A stretch of DNA of 6,739 nt, taken from positions 1 to 6,739 of the forward strand of contig JAFQDI010000096.1 of assembly GCA_017416055.1 (NCBI GenBank), read 5' to 3'. The stretch is from Lachnospiraceae bacterium (lineage in GTDB: Bacteria > Bacillota_A > Clostridia > Lachnospirales > Lachnospiraceae). A model generated the notes under the pieces. That model was not told the DNA's origin and did no database searches. It saw only the letters and a list, made by a program, of their open reading frames with translations. Both the position numbers and the translations under genes were made by a program. Position 1 is the first letter of the stretch. Each line of letters starts with the position of its first letter. Below, piece after piece: positions 1-6,432 of the stretch.

Positions 1-91
1 CCTTTGCCAAAAGCTCTGCGGACTCAAAAAGGGTGTAGCGGGGTTTTCCGGTACGACCGGCATAGGTGCCGGAATTTGAACTGATTAACAT
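1..91 (-). CDS. 5' end of a gene, possibly a sugar-phosphate isomerase/epimerase (partial)
   Basis: Only the first 30 codons lie in the window; the gene continues past base 1. Translation starts MLISSNSGTYAGRTG and the visible part ends FESAELLAK. The start is supported by AAGGAGAA at 99-106, seven bases upstream of the ATG. A short first strand followed by a helix of the type 'AELLAK' is how many TIM-barrel sugar-phosphate isomerases/epimerases (xylose-isomerase-like) begin. That resemblance is weak and rests on very few residues. Its position downstream of two sulfatases on the same strand would suit a sugar-catabolic step. The reading frame and start are much more certain than the family. 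Confidence 0.5.
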   Translation of the reverse strand, partial: MLISSNSGTYAGRTGKPRYTLFESAELLAK

Positions 92-123
92 AACGGTGTT
101 CTCCTTATTTGGTAATTGAGGAA

Positions 124-173
124 GTATGTAGCCGGGCGAAGGCGTGCGAAGCACGCAGCGCCCGGCTGCATAT
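124..173. repeat. Long GC-rich imperfect palindrome (hairpin)
   Basis: Positions 124-138 pair with 159-173, including the perfect core GCCGGGCG/CGCCCGGC and two G-T pairs. Inside this, GCGTGC (142-147) pairs with GCACGC (151-156) around a 3-base loop. The result is a two-part hairpin broken by a small asymmetric internal loop. It lies between the stop of the 508-aa sulfatase and the start of the next gene. On the transcribed strand no T-run follows it, so it is not an ordinary intrinsic terminator. It could be an mRNA stability or attenuation element, or a REP-like dispersed palindrome. Confidence 0.8.
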
Positions 174-178
174 ATAGT

Positions 179-194
179 TGTTTGCTTGCAAACA
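179..194. repeat. Short perfect hairpin next to the sulfatase stop codon
   Basis: TGTTTGC (179-185) and GCAAACA (188-194) form a perfect 7-bp inverted repeat with a 2-base spacer. It begins six bases beyond the stop codon of the upstream sulfatase gene, in the direction of transcription. No T-run follows. Together with the larger palindrome it could protect the 3' end of the sulfatase message. Confidence 0.6.
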
Positions 195-200
195 GAATGA

Positions 201-1727
201 TTATTTCACGAAGGAATGAGAGGTGTACTGGCCATGGCCGCGAACATCCTCAACGCTTCCGTCGAACTGAGGGTCAACATACTTGTCGAACCAGCCGCCA
301 AGCTGTGCAGCCATCTTTGCCTGAACCTCTGCGCAGGCAGGATCATTATAGAGATTCACATCCTCGTTAGGATCCTCGGTCAGGTGATACAGCTCATTGG
401 GACCATCGGGGTAACGAAGTACCAGCTTCCACTCCTGATTGCGGATCATACGGCAAGGACCGTACTCGTCGAAGACAACGATATTCTCGCGAACACATTC
501 TTTCTCACCGCGAAGGATGGGTGCAAAGCTCACTCCGGGCATATCTTCGGGTGTTTCGAACGGAATACCTGCGAAGTCCAGAATCGTCTCGTAGAAGTCG
601 TAATGGCTCACCATCTCGTGATTTACCTGGCCGGGCTTGATCACACCGGGGTAAGAGAAGATACAGGGAACCTTTACGGAGGTATCATACATGTTAACGG
701 GATAGGTGCCGTTGCCCTTGCCCCAGATACCGTGGTGTCCCATATTGGAACCGTTGTCTGCGGTGAAGATTACCAGAGTATCTTCCAGCAAACCATCGCG
801 CTCCAGCTTCTTTAACAGACGTCCCAGAGAGTTATCCATCGCAGTAACTGCGGTGAAATAACCGGTGAGGCTCTCCTTGCGGTAGCCTTCCAACTCAACA
901 GGGCCGTAAGTGCAGTGGCTGAAACGGATACCGTCATGAGGCTTGGAGTTCCACTGTTCCATGGTCATGCCATAGAAAGGAGACCAAGGGTGATGAGGAA
1001 GGTTCGGCATCTCAGCGAAATCGCAGTTTCTGTATACGGAGTAGAACTCCTCGGGATGATGGATCGCAGCCCAAGGGGAGTGAGGAGCCGTATAATGAAC
1101 GGAGAGATAGAAAGGCTTCTCCTCATCGCGCTGATCCAGGAACTTCATTGCATTTTCTGTAATAATATCGGTAACGTACTGGTTGTGTTTCATCACCATC
1201 TCGCCGTTCTCCCAAACAACGGGATGCATATAGTTCTCAGCGCCGCAAGCGGTGGTCTGCCAGTAGGAGAATCCTGCCTGAGGGGTAGCGCTGTCACCCA
1301 TGTGCCACTTTCCGGAAATACCGCACTCGTAGCCATTGTCGGCCAGAACCTCAGTGAAGGTTTTGTGAGGGGCCAGATAGTGCTGTGCTTTGTCGTTGTA
1401 CAGGGAGTGTTTCGGCCAGCGGTAGTACCAAGGTGCGTTCGGATCCTCGCAGTAAGCCTTGATATCGTCGGAAAGAACGTCGCCGTCCAAATATCCGCTT
1501 GCCAGCCAGTCGTGAACGCCGTGCTGGGAAGGGATCTTTCCGGTGAAGATGGATACTCTTGCAGGGGAACATACGGGGGAAGTACAGAAGCAGTTGTCAA
1601 AACGAACACCGCCGTCTGCCAACCGGTCCAAAGTAGGGGTCTGAATGTAAGGGGTGCCGGAGCAGCCCATCGCCCATGCGCCCTGATCATCGGTGATGAC
1701 GCACAAAATATTAGGTTTCTTTGCCAT
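201..1727 (-). CDS. S1-family sulfatase, Cys type, DD/DN metal site
   Basis: The 508-aa product hydrolyses a sulfate ester, or possibly a sulfamate, using a formylglycine made from Cys53. The signature CSPAR (53-57) continues to FTG (61-63). Metal-ligand candidates are D13 and D14 (ITDDQG) and D324 and N325 (TADNG). Other conserved residues are K140 and H142 (GKWHMGD), H211 and H216 (VHYTAPHSPW) and K337 (GIWGKG). Length is normal for the family. The N-terminus (MAKKPNILCVITDD) starts directly in the first strand of the fold with no signal peptide, so the enzyme should be cytoplasmic and its substrate imported. AAGGAGAA at 1734-1741 lies six bases before the ATG. The gene follows the 481-aa sulfatase after 18 bases, in the same operon. 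Cys maturation needs a radical-SAM anSME or FGE enzyme, and neither is in the window. The substrate cannot be read from the sequence. Confidence 0.93.
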   Translation of the reverse strand: MAKKPNILCVITDDQGAWAMGCSGTPYIQTPTLDRLADGGVRFDNCFCTSPVCSPARVSIFTGKIPSQHGVHDWLASGYLDGDVLSDDIKAYCEDPNAPWYYRWPKHSLYNDKAQHYLAPHKTFTEVLADNGYECGISGKWHMGDSATPQAGFSYWQTTACGAENYMHPVVWENGEMVMKHNQYVTDIITENAMKFLDQRDEEKPFYLSVHYTAPHSPWAAIHHPEEFYSVYRNCDFAEMPNLPHHPWSPFYGMTMEQWNSKPHDGIRFSHCTYGPVELEGYRKESLTGYFTAVTAMDNSLGRLLKKLERDGLLEDTLVIFTADNGSNMGHHGIWGKGNGTYPVNMYDTSVKVPCIFSYPGVIKPGQVNHEMVSHYDFYETILDFAGIPFETPEDMPGVSFAPILRGEKECVRENIVVFDEYGPCRMIRNQEWKLVLRYPDGPNELYHLTEDPNEDVNLYNDPACAEVQAKMAAQLGGWFDKYVDPQFDGSVEDVRGHGQYTSHSFVK

Positions 1728-1745
1728 AATTATTTCTCCTTAACA

Positions 1746-3191
1746 TCAAAGGTCAATGGTGTAACCTTCGGGGATGCGGGACAGCTCTTTCTCATGGAAG
1801 TGCTTGTGATCGCCGCGGCCGGGGTAGTGAGGATGCTTCTTCGTGTAGACCTCGCCGGCCTCGCTTGTCTCGTATGTATTTACGTCGGAAGCCACATGAG
1901 CGTCCAGCTTCGCCTTCAATTCCTGAACCTTCGGATTCGTCAGATCAAAGTGACGATAGATGTCATTATTGTCTGCGGGTGTCTCGAAGTGGAAGTAACG
2001 GCCGGAGGACTTGGTGAGAACCAGCTTATCCTTGCCATCTGTTACCATGTATACGCCGTTGTCGCCACAGCCGTACTGAGAGTAAACCTCGGTGTGCTTC
2101 TCGCCGCCGAACAGATTCACGCCGTCGTATTCAGCGGGATCATAGTCAATGCCTGCGTAGGACAAAACGGTGGGAGCAACGTCAACCAAAGAGCAAACGT
2201 CCTCGCGAACCTGAGGCTGCTCACCGGGATAGTGCATGATAAAAGGAACGTGGCAAGCGGAATCCACCATGGTGCGCTTTCCGGTGCAGGAGTAGTCACC
2301 CATCATATCGCCGTGGTCGGAGGTATAGATGATGAGGGTGTCCTCATACATACCCTTGTCCTTCAGAGCCTTGATGATACGGCCAACCTGGTAGTCTACG
2401 AAGGATACACATGCATAGTAGTAGTTCTTCTGACGCAGCATATCCTGCTCGCTGATCATCAGACGTCTGCAGGAGCAGCGATCGCCCAGAACGTCATCAT
2501 AGTAGTCTGCCAGATCCTCGGGCTTCGGAGCGTAAGGAGCGGGCGGATCCTCGCGGTACAGCTTGTTCCAGGGAGCCGGAGGACAGAACGGGGGATGAGG
2601 ATGGATGAAGGACGACATCAGGAACATCGGCTTCTCCGGATCACAGTTCTCAATATACTCCACGCTCTTGTCACCGATCCACTGGGTCGGATGGTCCTCT
2701 GCGGGGAGGGGAGAAATCTGAGGAACGTAGTACATCTCACTGCGCATGCCGTGATAGTCGTACAGATAAGGGTACTTCTCCTCGATAAAATGGGTATAGT
2801 CATCTGCAGGATGAGGAACCTCCTCCTGGCTGATACGCTTCTCGAAGCCCATCAGTCCGTAGGGATCAAGGACGTGATGTACTTTTCCGATTACGCAGCT
2901 CTGATAACCGCTCTTGGTCACGCAGTCATAGAAACCTTCGCCCTTGTATCGGAAATCTTCCTTTGCGTAAGAAGTCTGGTTCGTGTTACATCCGGTACGA
3001 GCGCAGAACTGGCCGGTGAACAGGGACAGACGAGCAGGGATACAAACGGGGGAAGGAGTGATGCAGTGATTGAAAACAACAGAGTCACGAGCAAGCGCAT
3101 CCAGATTAGGTGTCTGAATCGCGGGGTTGCCGTGGGCAGCGATGGTATCATAACGCTGCTGATCAGTGAACATCAGTAATACGTGTTTCAT
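1746..3191 (-). CDS. S1-family sulfatase or related hydrolase, Cys type, DQ/DH metal site
   Basis: The 481-aa product belongs to the alkaline-phosphatase-like sulfatase superfamily. CIPAR (50-54) followed by FTG (58-60) marks Cys50 as the formylglycine precursor. Candidate ligands are D10 and Q11 (FTDQQR) and D292 and H293 (SDHGD). K103 and H105 (GKVHH), H199 (HPHPPF) and K305 (TGK) match other conserved active-site positions. From general knowledge, the DQ/DH set occurs in phosphonate monoester hydrolases and choline-sulfatase-like enzymes, whereas classical arylsulfatases have DD/DN. A phosphodiester or phosphonate substrate is therefore possible. There is no signal peptide, so a cytoplasmic location is expected. 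It is the first gene of the operon: AGGAGG at 3200-3205 is eight bases before the ATG, and a strong promoter with inverted repeats lies upstream. The next sulfatase gene starts 18 bases after its stop. Confidence 0.92.
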   Translation of the reverse strand: MKHVLLMFTDQQRYDTIAAHGNPAIQTPNLDALARDSVVFNHCITPSPVCIPARLSLFTGQFCARTGCNTNQTSYAKEDFRYKGEGFYDCVTKSGYQSCVIGKVHHVLDPYGLMGFEKRISQEEVPHPADDYTHFIEEKYPYLYDYHGMRSEMYYVPQISPLPAEDHPTQWIGDKSVEYIENCDPEKPMFLMSSFIHPHPPFCPPAPWNKLYREDPPAPYAPKPEDLADYYDDVLGDRCSCRRLMISEQDMLRQKNYYYACVSFVDYQVGRIIKALKDKGMYEDTLIIYTSDHGDMMGDYSCTGKRTMVDSACHVPFIMHYPGEQPQVREDVCSLVDVAPTVLSYAGIDYDPAEYDGVNLFGGEKHTEVYSQYGCGDNGVYMVTDGKDKLVLTKSSGRYFHFETPADNNDIYRHFDLTNPKVQELKAKLDAHVASDVNTYETSEAGEVYTKKHPHYPGRGDHKHFHEKELSRIPEGYTIDL

Positions 3192-3216
3192 GTTACTAGC
3201 CTCCTGTTTATATGGT

Positions 3217-3246
3217 TCATGCAGAGATATCGGTCAGTCTGCATGA
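3217..3246. promoter_or_regulatory. Perfect 9-bp inverted repeat in the sulfatase leader (proximal)
   Basis: TCATGCAGA (3217-3225) and TCTGCATGA (3238-3246) are exact reverse complements with a 12-base spacer that contains GATATC. The element lies in the untranslated leader, between the distal inverted repeat and the AGGAGG ribosome site. It could be a second operator or an mRNA hairpin that influences translation of the first sulfatase. The repeat is visible directly; its role is inferred. Confidence 0.6.
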
Positions 3247-3251
3247 CTTTC

Positions 3252-3275
3252 AAAGTGAAAACAAACTTTCACTTT
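3252..3275. promoter_or_regulatory. Putative operator just after the transcription start of the sulfatase operon
   Basis: AAAGTGAAA (3252-3260) and TTTCACTTT (3267-3275) form a perfect 9-bp inverted repeat with a 6-base spacer. The right arm lies in CTTTCACTTTC, which also repeats CTTTC directly at a 6-base period. The element begins a few bases downstream of the expected transcription start, a classic position for a repressor that blocks RNA polymerase. TTTC-rich repeated half-sites recall operators of DeoR-family sugar regulators. That assignment is only an inference, since no regulator gene is present in the window. Confidence 0.65.
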
Positions 3276-3284
3276 CATAACTCT

Positions 3285-3313
3285 ATTATGCCTAAAAAGG
3301 CGTGAAATGTCAA
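3285..3313 (-). promoter_or_regulatory. Promoter of the sulfatase operon
   Basis: On the minus strand the -35 is TTGACA (complement of 3308-3313, a full match). The spacer is 17 bases and the -10 is CATAAT (complement of 3285-3290, five of six). Transcription should start near 3278, giving a leader of about 87 bases before the ATG at 3191. The -35 box begins only six bases beyond the stop codon of the 461-aa lipoprotein gene, and I see no terminator between them, so some read-through into the sulfatases is possible. The spacer also contains a small GCCT-TTTT-AGGC palindrome. Confidence 0.8.
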
Positions 3314-3319
3314 CCTAAA

Positions 3320-4705
3320 TCACTCGAATAATGGCCACGTCTCTACGGTATCCGGGTTAAACGGAAGAGGGATTCGGGTTCCGATGTTGTTCGCTACATA
3401 ACAGTGCTCAATTTCGTGGAACGGAAGATGGCGCTTGTCCCAATTGCGTCGGTAGACCTGGTCGTCGGTAGAGGGATACAAAATGACCTCTGCGGCAAAC
3501 AATTGATTCAGCAATTGGGTGGCACCTTCATAGCCGTGATGTGCCACCTGAAGGATGTCGCAGTCCAGATATTCGCCGTATAGATTGGTAATGATAGGGC
3601 TGGCTACGGGACCGCAGTCGCCGGTCTGCATGATTTTGGTGTCGTCGAAGGTGATGCTGAAGACAAGAGAGCTGTTGTTCATGAAATCGATGGTCTCACG
3701 GTTGTACAGATCTAAAGTATAGATCATCTCTACATATGCGTCGCGGATGTAAAACTCTTGTCCGGGATGTGCTTCAATGATACGGGCACCCTCAAACATG
3801 GCACAAGCAGCAGCGGTCTGGGAAATTTTTTCCAAGGGCTCGCCGGTTTTGACAAATACCCTTTCCGGAGGATAGTTGTAAATGAACTGCTCAACGGTGA
3901 TTTCGTCTGAGTAGCTTTGAGCGAAAAGATGAAAGGCACTGGTGTGATCGCCGTGTACATGGGTGATAAACCAGGCCGCCACCACAATGTTGTCCGGATC
4001 GGGCGCATATTTTTTCAGCGTGTTGTAGATGTTATCTGAAATGGATGTCTGACCATCGCCGGAATCCACAATGATAAAGCTGCCATCGCATAATTGATAA
4101 ATGTAACACATACCGTTTCTGGTGTCGCCGTCAAAATCGGTCCCCAGCTGAATGATGGAATTCTGAATGCCGGCATCGGTATAAAGGTTGTCCGACTCCA
4201 GGGAGGGTAGTCCGATGGAGGCAGGTTCTGCCAGAATGCGCACGTTTTGAAGCGCAGGGAGATACATCATGGTCACGTGAACAATATCATTCGTCCAGGT
4301 GGAATAGAGATTCCCGACGATTTCGTTCTCTGTATAGAGGCTGAATCCTGACTGTTCCAATTCGGTTAGATACTGCTCATAGCCCTCGGAAGAGTCCGCA
4401 CGAAACAGAAGAATCTCAGCACCGTTTTCCATATCCCAGTAAGCGGTGCAGACACCTGCAGTGTAGCGGGGAAGAGTGGAAAGAGGACTGCCTTCGTTCA
4501 CGACATAACCTTCTGTTTCTGCTTCGGTGGTGTCTGCCTCGGAAGAAGCTTCGGGAGTCGAAAAATCAGGGACAGAGGGATGCTCGGCAGTTGTTTCTGT
4601 TGAGGCCGTGTGATCGGTGCCGGTGCTTCCGGGAACGCAGGCACTGAGAGAAAGAGCAAGAAGGATGCAGATAAAAGGAATAATAAGATTTTTGGATTTC
4701 ATCAT
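3320..4705 (-). CDS. Lipoprotein with a ComEC/Rec2-like metallo-beta-lactamase domain (copy 2)
   Basis: The 461-aa product is a predicted membrane-anchored hydrolase on the outer face of the cell. Residues 1-22 are a lipoprotein signal peptide, with lipobox LSAC and Cys23 as the lipidated residue. A Thr/Ser/Glu-rich linker covers about 24-66. Residues about 70-165 form a domain that I cannot name, containing ENEIVGNLYSTWT (126-138). The metallo-beta-lactamase fold follows: VDSGDG (213-218), THVHGDH (248-254, ligands H249, H251, D253, H254), GDCGP (362-366) and VAHHG (387-391). This motif order matches the ComEC/Rec2 C-terminal domain group. The protein aligns end to end with the upstream 469-aa protein, about half identical by eye. 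AAGGAGG at 4717-4723 is 11 bases before the first of two adjacent ATGs, and I chose the first. The substrate is unknown. The intact metal motifs argue for an active enzyme. Confidence 0.9.
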   Translation of the reverse strand: MMKSKNLIIPFICILLALSLSACVPGSTGTDHTASTETTAEHPSVPDFSTPEASSEADTTEAETEGYVVNEGSPLSTLPRYTAGVCTAYWDMENGAEILLFRADSSEGYEQYLTELEQSGFSLYTENEIVGNLYSTWTNDIVHVTMMYLPALQNVRILAEPASIGLPSLESDNLYTDAGIQNSIIQLGTDFDGDTRNGMCYIYQLCDGSFIIVDSGDGQTSISDNIYNTLKKYAPDPDNIVVAAWFITHVHGDHTSAFHLFAQSYSDEITVEQFIYNYPPERVFVKTGEPLEKISQTAAACAMFEGARIIEAHPGQEFYIRDAYVEMIYTLDLYNRETIDFMNNSSLVFSITFDDTKIMQTGDCGPVASPIITNLYGEYLDCDILQVAHHGYEGATQLLNQLFAAEVILYPSTDDQVYRRNWDKRHLPFHEIEHCYVANNIGTRIPLPFNPDTVETWPLFE

Positions 4706-4772
4706 GTCAAAGAAAACCTCCTTTTCGAGAGATGTGGAATGGGTAAAAAGTTCGCAGTTTGAACGACTTGGA
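4706..4772 (-). other. Spacer between the two lipoprotein genes
   Basis: This 67-base gap holds the AAGGAGG ribosome site of the downstream gene. It has no recognisable promoter and only a 4-bp GTTC/GAAC stem before a short T-run. That is too weak for a convincing terminator, so the two genes are probably on one transcript. Confidence 0.5.
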
Positions 4773-6182
4773 TTAGTCGAAGATCTCCCAAGCCTCCACT
4801 CTCGCTTCGTCGAAGGGAAGGGGAATCATGGTAGCTCTTGAGTCTGCAACATAAACGGGCTGAACATCCTTAAGAGGAGCGAGGTACGTCGAATACAAGA
4901 ATTTGCGGTAATTAAAATCACTGGCAGGGTACAGAACGATTTCGGGATTGATTAACTGATTGAGATCACGGCTGGAGCCGGTGTTTCCGTGATGAGCTAC
5001 CTGAATAAAATCTGAATCCAGATATTCCCCATACATACTTACAATCAAGGGCGCAGCCAAAGGCCCGCAATCACCTAACTGCATGATTTTCTCGTCTTCG
5101 ATCGTAATGGAGAAGACAATACAGGAATTGTTCAGGTAAAGGATGGAATCCGTATCAAACTGTTCCCAGGTATAAAGCATCTCAATGTAGGCGTCGCGGA
5201 TAAAAAATTCCTGTCCGGGATGCGCCTCTATCAGCTCAACACCATCATAATATTCGGCAAGGGTTTCCAAACCGTAGAGTACAGAGGAATCGGTTTGGGT
5301 AAGTTCAAAACTTTTTTTGGTGTGATAATTGTAAATAATCTTTTCGAGAGAGATATATTCTGCATAATTATGGGTAAGATGATAGAATCCACCAAAGTGG
5401 TCGCTGTGTGCATGGGAAACAAAGAATGCTGCGATCACAATGTTATTCGGATCGGGAGCGAATTGGGCAAGTGTCTCGAAAATAACGTCAGCCTGGACTC
5501 CGGTTCCATGTCCCATATCTACTACAATAAAGCTGCCGTCACAGAGGCGATAAGCATAGCACATGCCATTGTTTTGGCCTTCGTTGTAGTTGCAGCCGAT
5601 CTGCAGAATGAGATTCTCGTATCCGGCATCGGTATACACGTTTTCCGATTCCAAAGGAGCCAGACCGTTGGACATCGGTTCTGCTACGATACGAACACGT
5701 CCCAGATTGGGCATATACATCATGGTAACAATCAGGTCGTCTTTCGTCCAGGTGGAGTATAGATTGCCAACGATCTCATTCTCTGCGTAGAGGGAGAAGC
5801 CGGCGGCAGTCAAATCGGTCAGATACTGTGAGTACCCGTCACCATTCTCTGCCTCAAAGAGGAGCATTTCTGCACCTTTTTCCATGTCCCAACAATCTTT
5901 ATACGTGTCGTAATCGTAGTAAGGAATGGCTGCAAGAGGGCTGTTTTCTCCCACCTGGTATATAACCTTCTCTGCCTCGGTAGTGGGCTCCTCAGTGGGC
6001 GCCTCGGTAGTGGGTTCCTCAGTGGTGGGTTCGTTCGTTTCTGGGGCTTCGGTACCGGGAGCGTTGGTTTCGGGGGGCTGAGTTGTGGTCGTATTTCCGG
6101 GAACGGTGCAGGCACTCAGCGCGGTCGCCATAAGAACCAGGATCAGACCGATCGCTGTCATTCTCGACAATCGTTTTTTCAT
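4773..6182 (-). CDS. Lipoprotein with a ComEC/Rec2-like metallo-beta-lactamase domain (copy 1)
   Basis: The 469-aa product is a predicted extracellular, membrane-anchored metal-dependent hydrolase and a paralogue of the next gene. Residues 1-24 are a signal peptide ending in lipobox LSAC, with Cys25 lipidated. Residues about 26-72 are a Thr/Glu/Pro linker with an exact 9-residue repeat (EEPTTEAPT type). Residues about 75-168 are the shared unnamed domain, and 13 consecutive residues from E134 are identical in both copies. The metallo-beta-lactamase part has VDMGHG (221-226), SHAHSDH (256-262, ligands H257, H259, D261, H262), GDCGP (370-374) and VAHHG (395-399). The frame is open upstream to 6383, but the ATG at 6182 is preferred. 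AAAGGAGG (6190-6197) lies seven bases before it, the lipoprotein signal starts there, and the promoter at 6216-6244 lies inside the would-be extension. The substrate is unknown. Confidence 0.92.
   Translation of the reverse strand: MKKRLSRMTAIGLILVLMATALSACTVPGNTTTTQPPETNAPGTEAPETNEPTTEEPTTEAPTEEPTTEAEKVIYQVGENSPLAAIPYYDYDTYKDCWDMEKGAEMLLFEAENGDGYSQYLTDLTAAGFSLYAENEIVGNLYSTWTKDDLIVTMMYMPNLGRVRIVAEPMSNGLAPLESENVYTDAGYENLILQIGCNYNEGQNNGMCYAYRLCDGSFIVVDMGHGTGVQADVIFETLAQFAPDPNNIVIAAFFVSHAHSDHFGGFYHLTHNYAEYISLEKIIYNYHTKKSFELTQTDSSVLYGLETLAEYYDGVELIEAHPGQEFFIRDAYIEMLYTWEQFDTDSILYLNNSCIVFSITIEDEKIMQLGDCGPLAAPLIVSMYGEYLDSDFIQVAHHGNTGSSRDLNQLINPEIVLYPASDFNYRKFLYSTYLAPLKDVQPVYVADSRATMIPLPFDEARVEAWEIFD
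5974..6027. repeat. 27-bp in-frame tandem repeat, two units
   Basis: Two 27-base units (5974-6000 and 6001-6027) begin GCCTCGGTAGTGGG and differ at one position over most of their length. They encode the 9-residue repeat of the Thr/Glu/Pro linker of the 469-aa lipoprotein. Unit length is a multiple of three, so gain or loss of a unit would change linker length without a frameshift. Confidence 0.75.
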
Positions 6183-6215
6183 AATGGAGCCTCCTTTGGC
6201 TGATAAGATATCAAT

Positions 6216-6244
6216 AGTATAGCAGGAGATTGGTTGATTGTAAA
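6216..6244 (-). promoter_or_regulatory. Promoter of the lipoprotein gene pair
   Basis: On the minus strand TTTACA (complement of 6239-6244, five of six) is separated by 17 bases from TATACT (complement of 6216-6221, five of six). TG in the extended -10 position precedes the -10. Transcription would start near 6209, giving a short leader of about 27 bases. Within it the ribosome site lies between AGCC and GGCT, which could form a weak 4-bp stem. Confidence 0.75.
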
Positions 6245-6267
6245 TAGAAGAAGAGGAGAACCCCATC

Positions 6268-6288
6268 TTTATTTTAAAGTAAAATAAA
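6268..6288. repeat. AT-only inverted repeat upstream of the lipoprotein promoter
   Basis: TTTATTTTA (6268-6276) and TAAAATAAA (6280-6288) are exact reverse complements around a 3-base loop. The element lies between the fossil gene and the promoter. It is all A/T and no T-run follows on the transcribed strand, so it is a poor terminator. An operator role is possible but unsupported. Confidence 0.4.
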
Positions 6289-6299
6289 AGTTTCCTTGA

Positions 6300-6432
6300 A
6301 TAAAGACATCGGCGAGGACGAAAGAAAGAGGGATCATCGAGGCTAAAGTGTCTGCAACATATACGAATTTCCGGGTTGATCAACCGATTGAGATCGCGAC
6401 TGGAGCCGCATGATCTTCATTTCTTTAATCGT
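6300..6432 (-). pseudogene. Deleted remnant of a third metallo-beta-lactamase lipoprotein gene
   Basis: Three collinear pieces match the 469-aa protein. Bases 6408-6432 give TIKEMKIM, against TIEDEKIM (residues 360-367). Bases 6366-6407 give GSSRDLNRLINPEI, identical to residues 402-415 except one Q to R change. Bases about 6300-6361 give YVADTLASMIPLSF, against YVADSRATMIPLPF (444-457), and then a degraded tail. The pieces lie in different frames and are joined by deletions that remove the signal peptide, the N-terminal domain and the HxHxDH, GDCGP and HHG motifs. In the middle piece six of seven base differences from the intact gene are synonymous third-position changes. This indicates that the copy diverged as a working gene before it decayed. 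Confidence 0.85.

Noticed and set aside
124..173. The long palindrome as an intrinsic terminator
   Set aside because: No T-run follows in the direction of transcription, and a same-strand gene with a ribosome site begins shortly after.
915..3179. An open frame of 754 codons on the plus strand, antisense to both sulfatases
   Set aside because: It lies almost wholly opposite two genes with clear family motifs, its translation shows no recognisable domain, and I see no convincing ribosome site for it. Long antisense frames arise from the codon bias of the real genes.
4706..4772. GTTC/GAAC stem followed by a short T-run as a terminator between the lipoprotein genes
   Set aside because: The stem is only 4 bp with a 7-base loop, too weak to call.
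5220..5762. Plus-strand open frame of 180 codons opposite the first lipoprotein
   Set aside because: It is antisense to the conserved metallo-beta-lactamase region and has no domain of its own.
6268..6288. AT-only hairpin as the terminator of an upstream transcript
   Set aside because: The stem has no G-C pair and is followed on the minus strand by GATGGGG rather than a T-run.
4773..6383. Longer 536-codon form of the first lipoprotein
   Set aside because: The extra 67 codons cross the promoter and part of the fossil copy. The ATG at 6182 has an ideal ribosome site and starts the lipoprotein signal.
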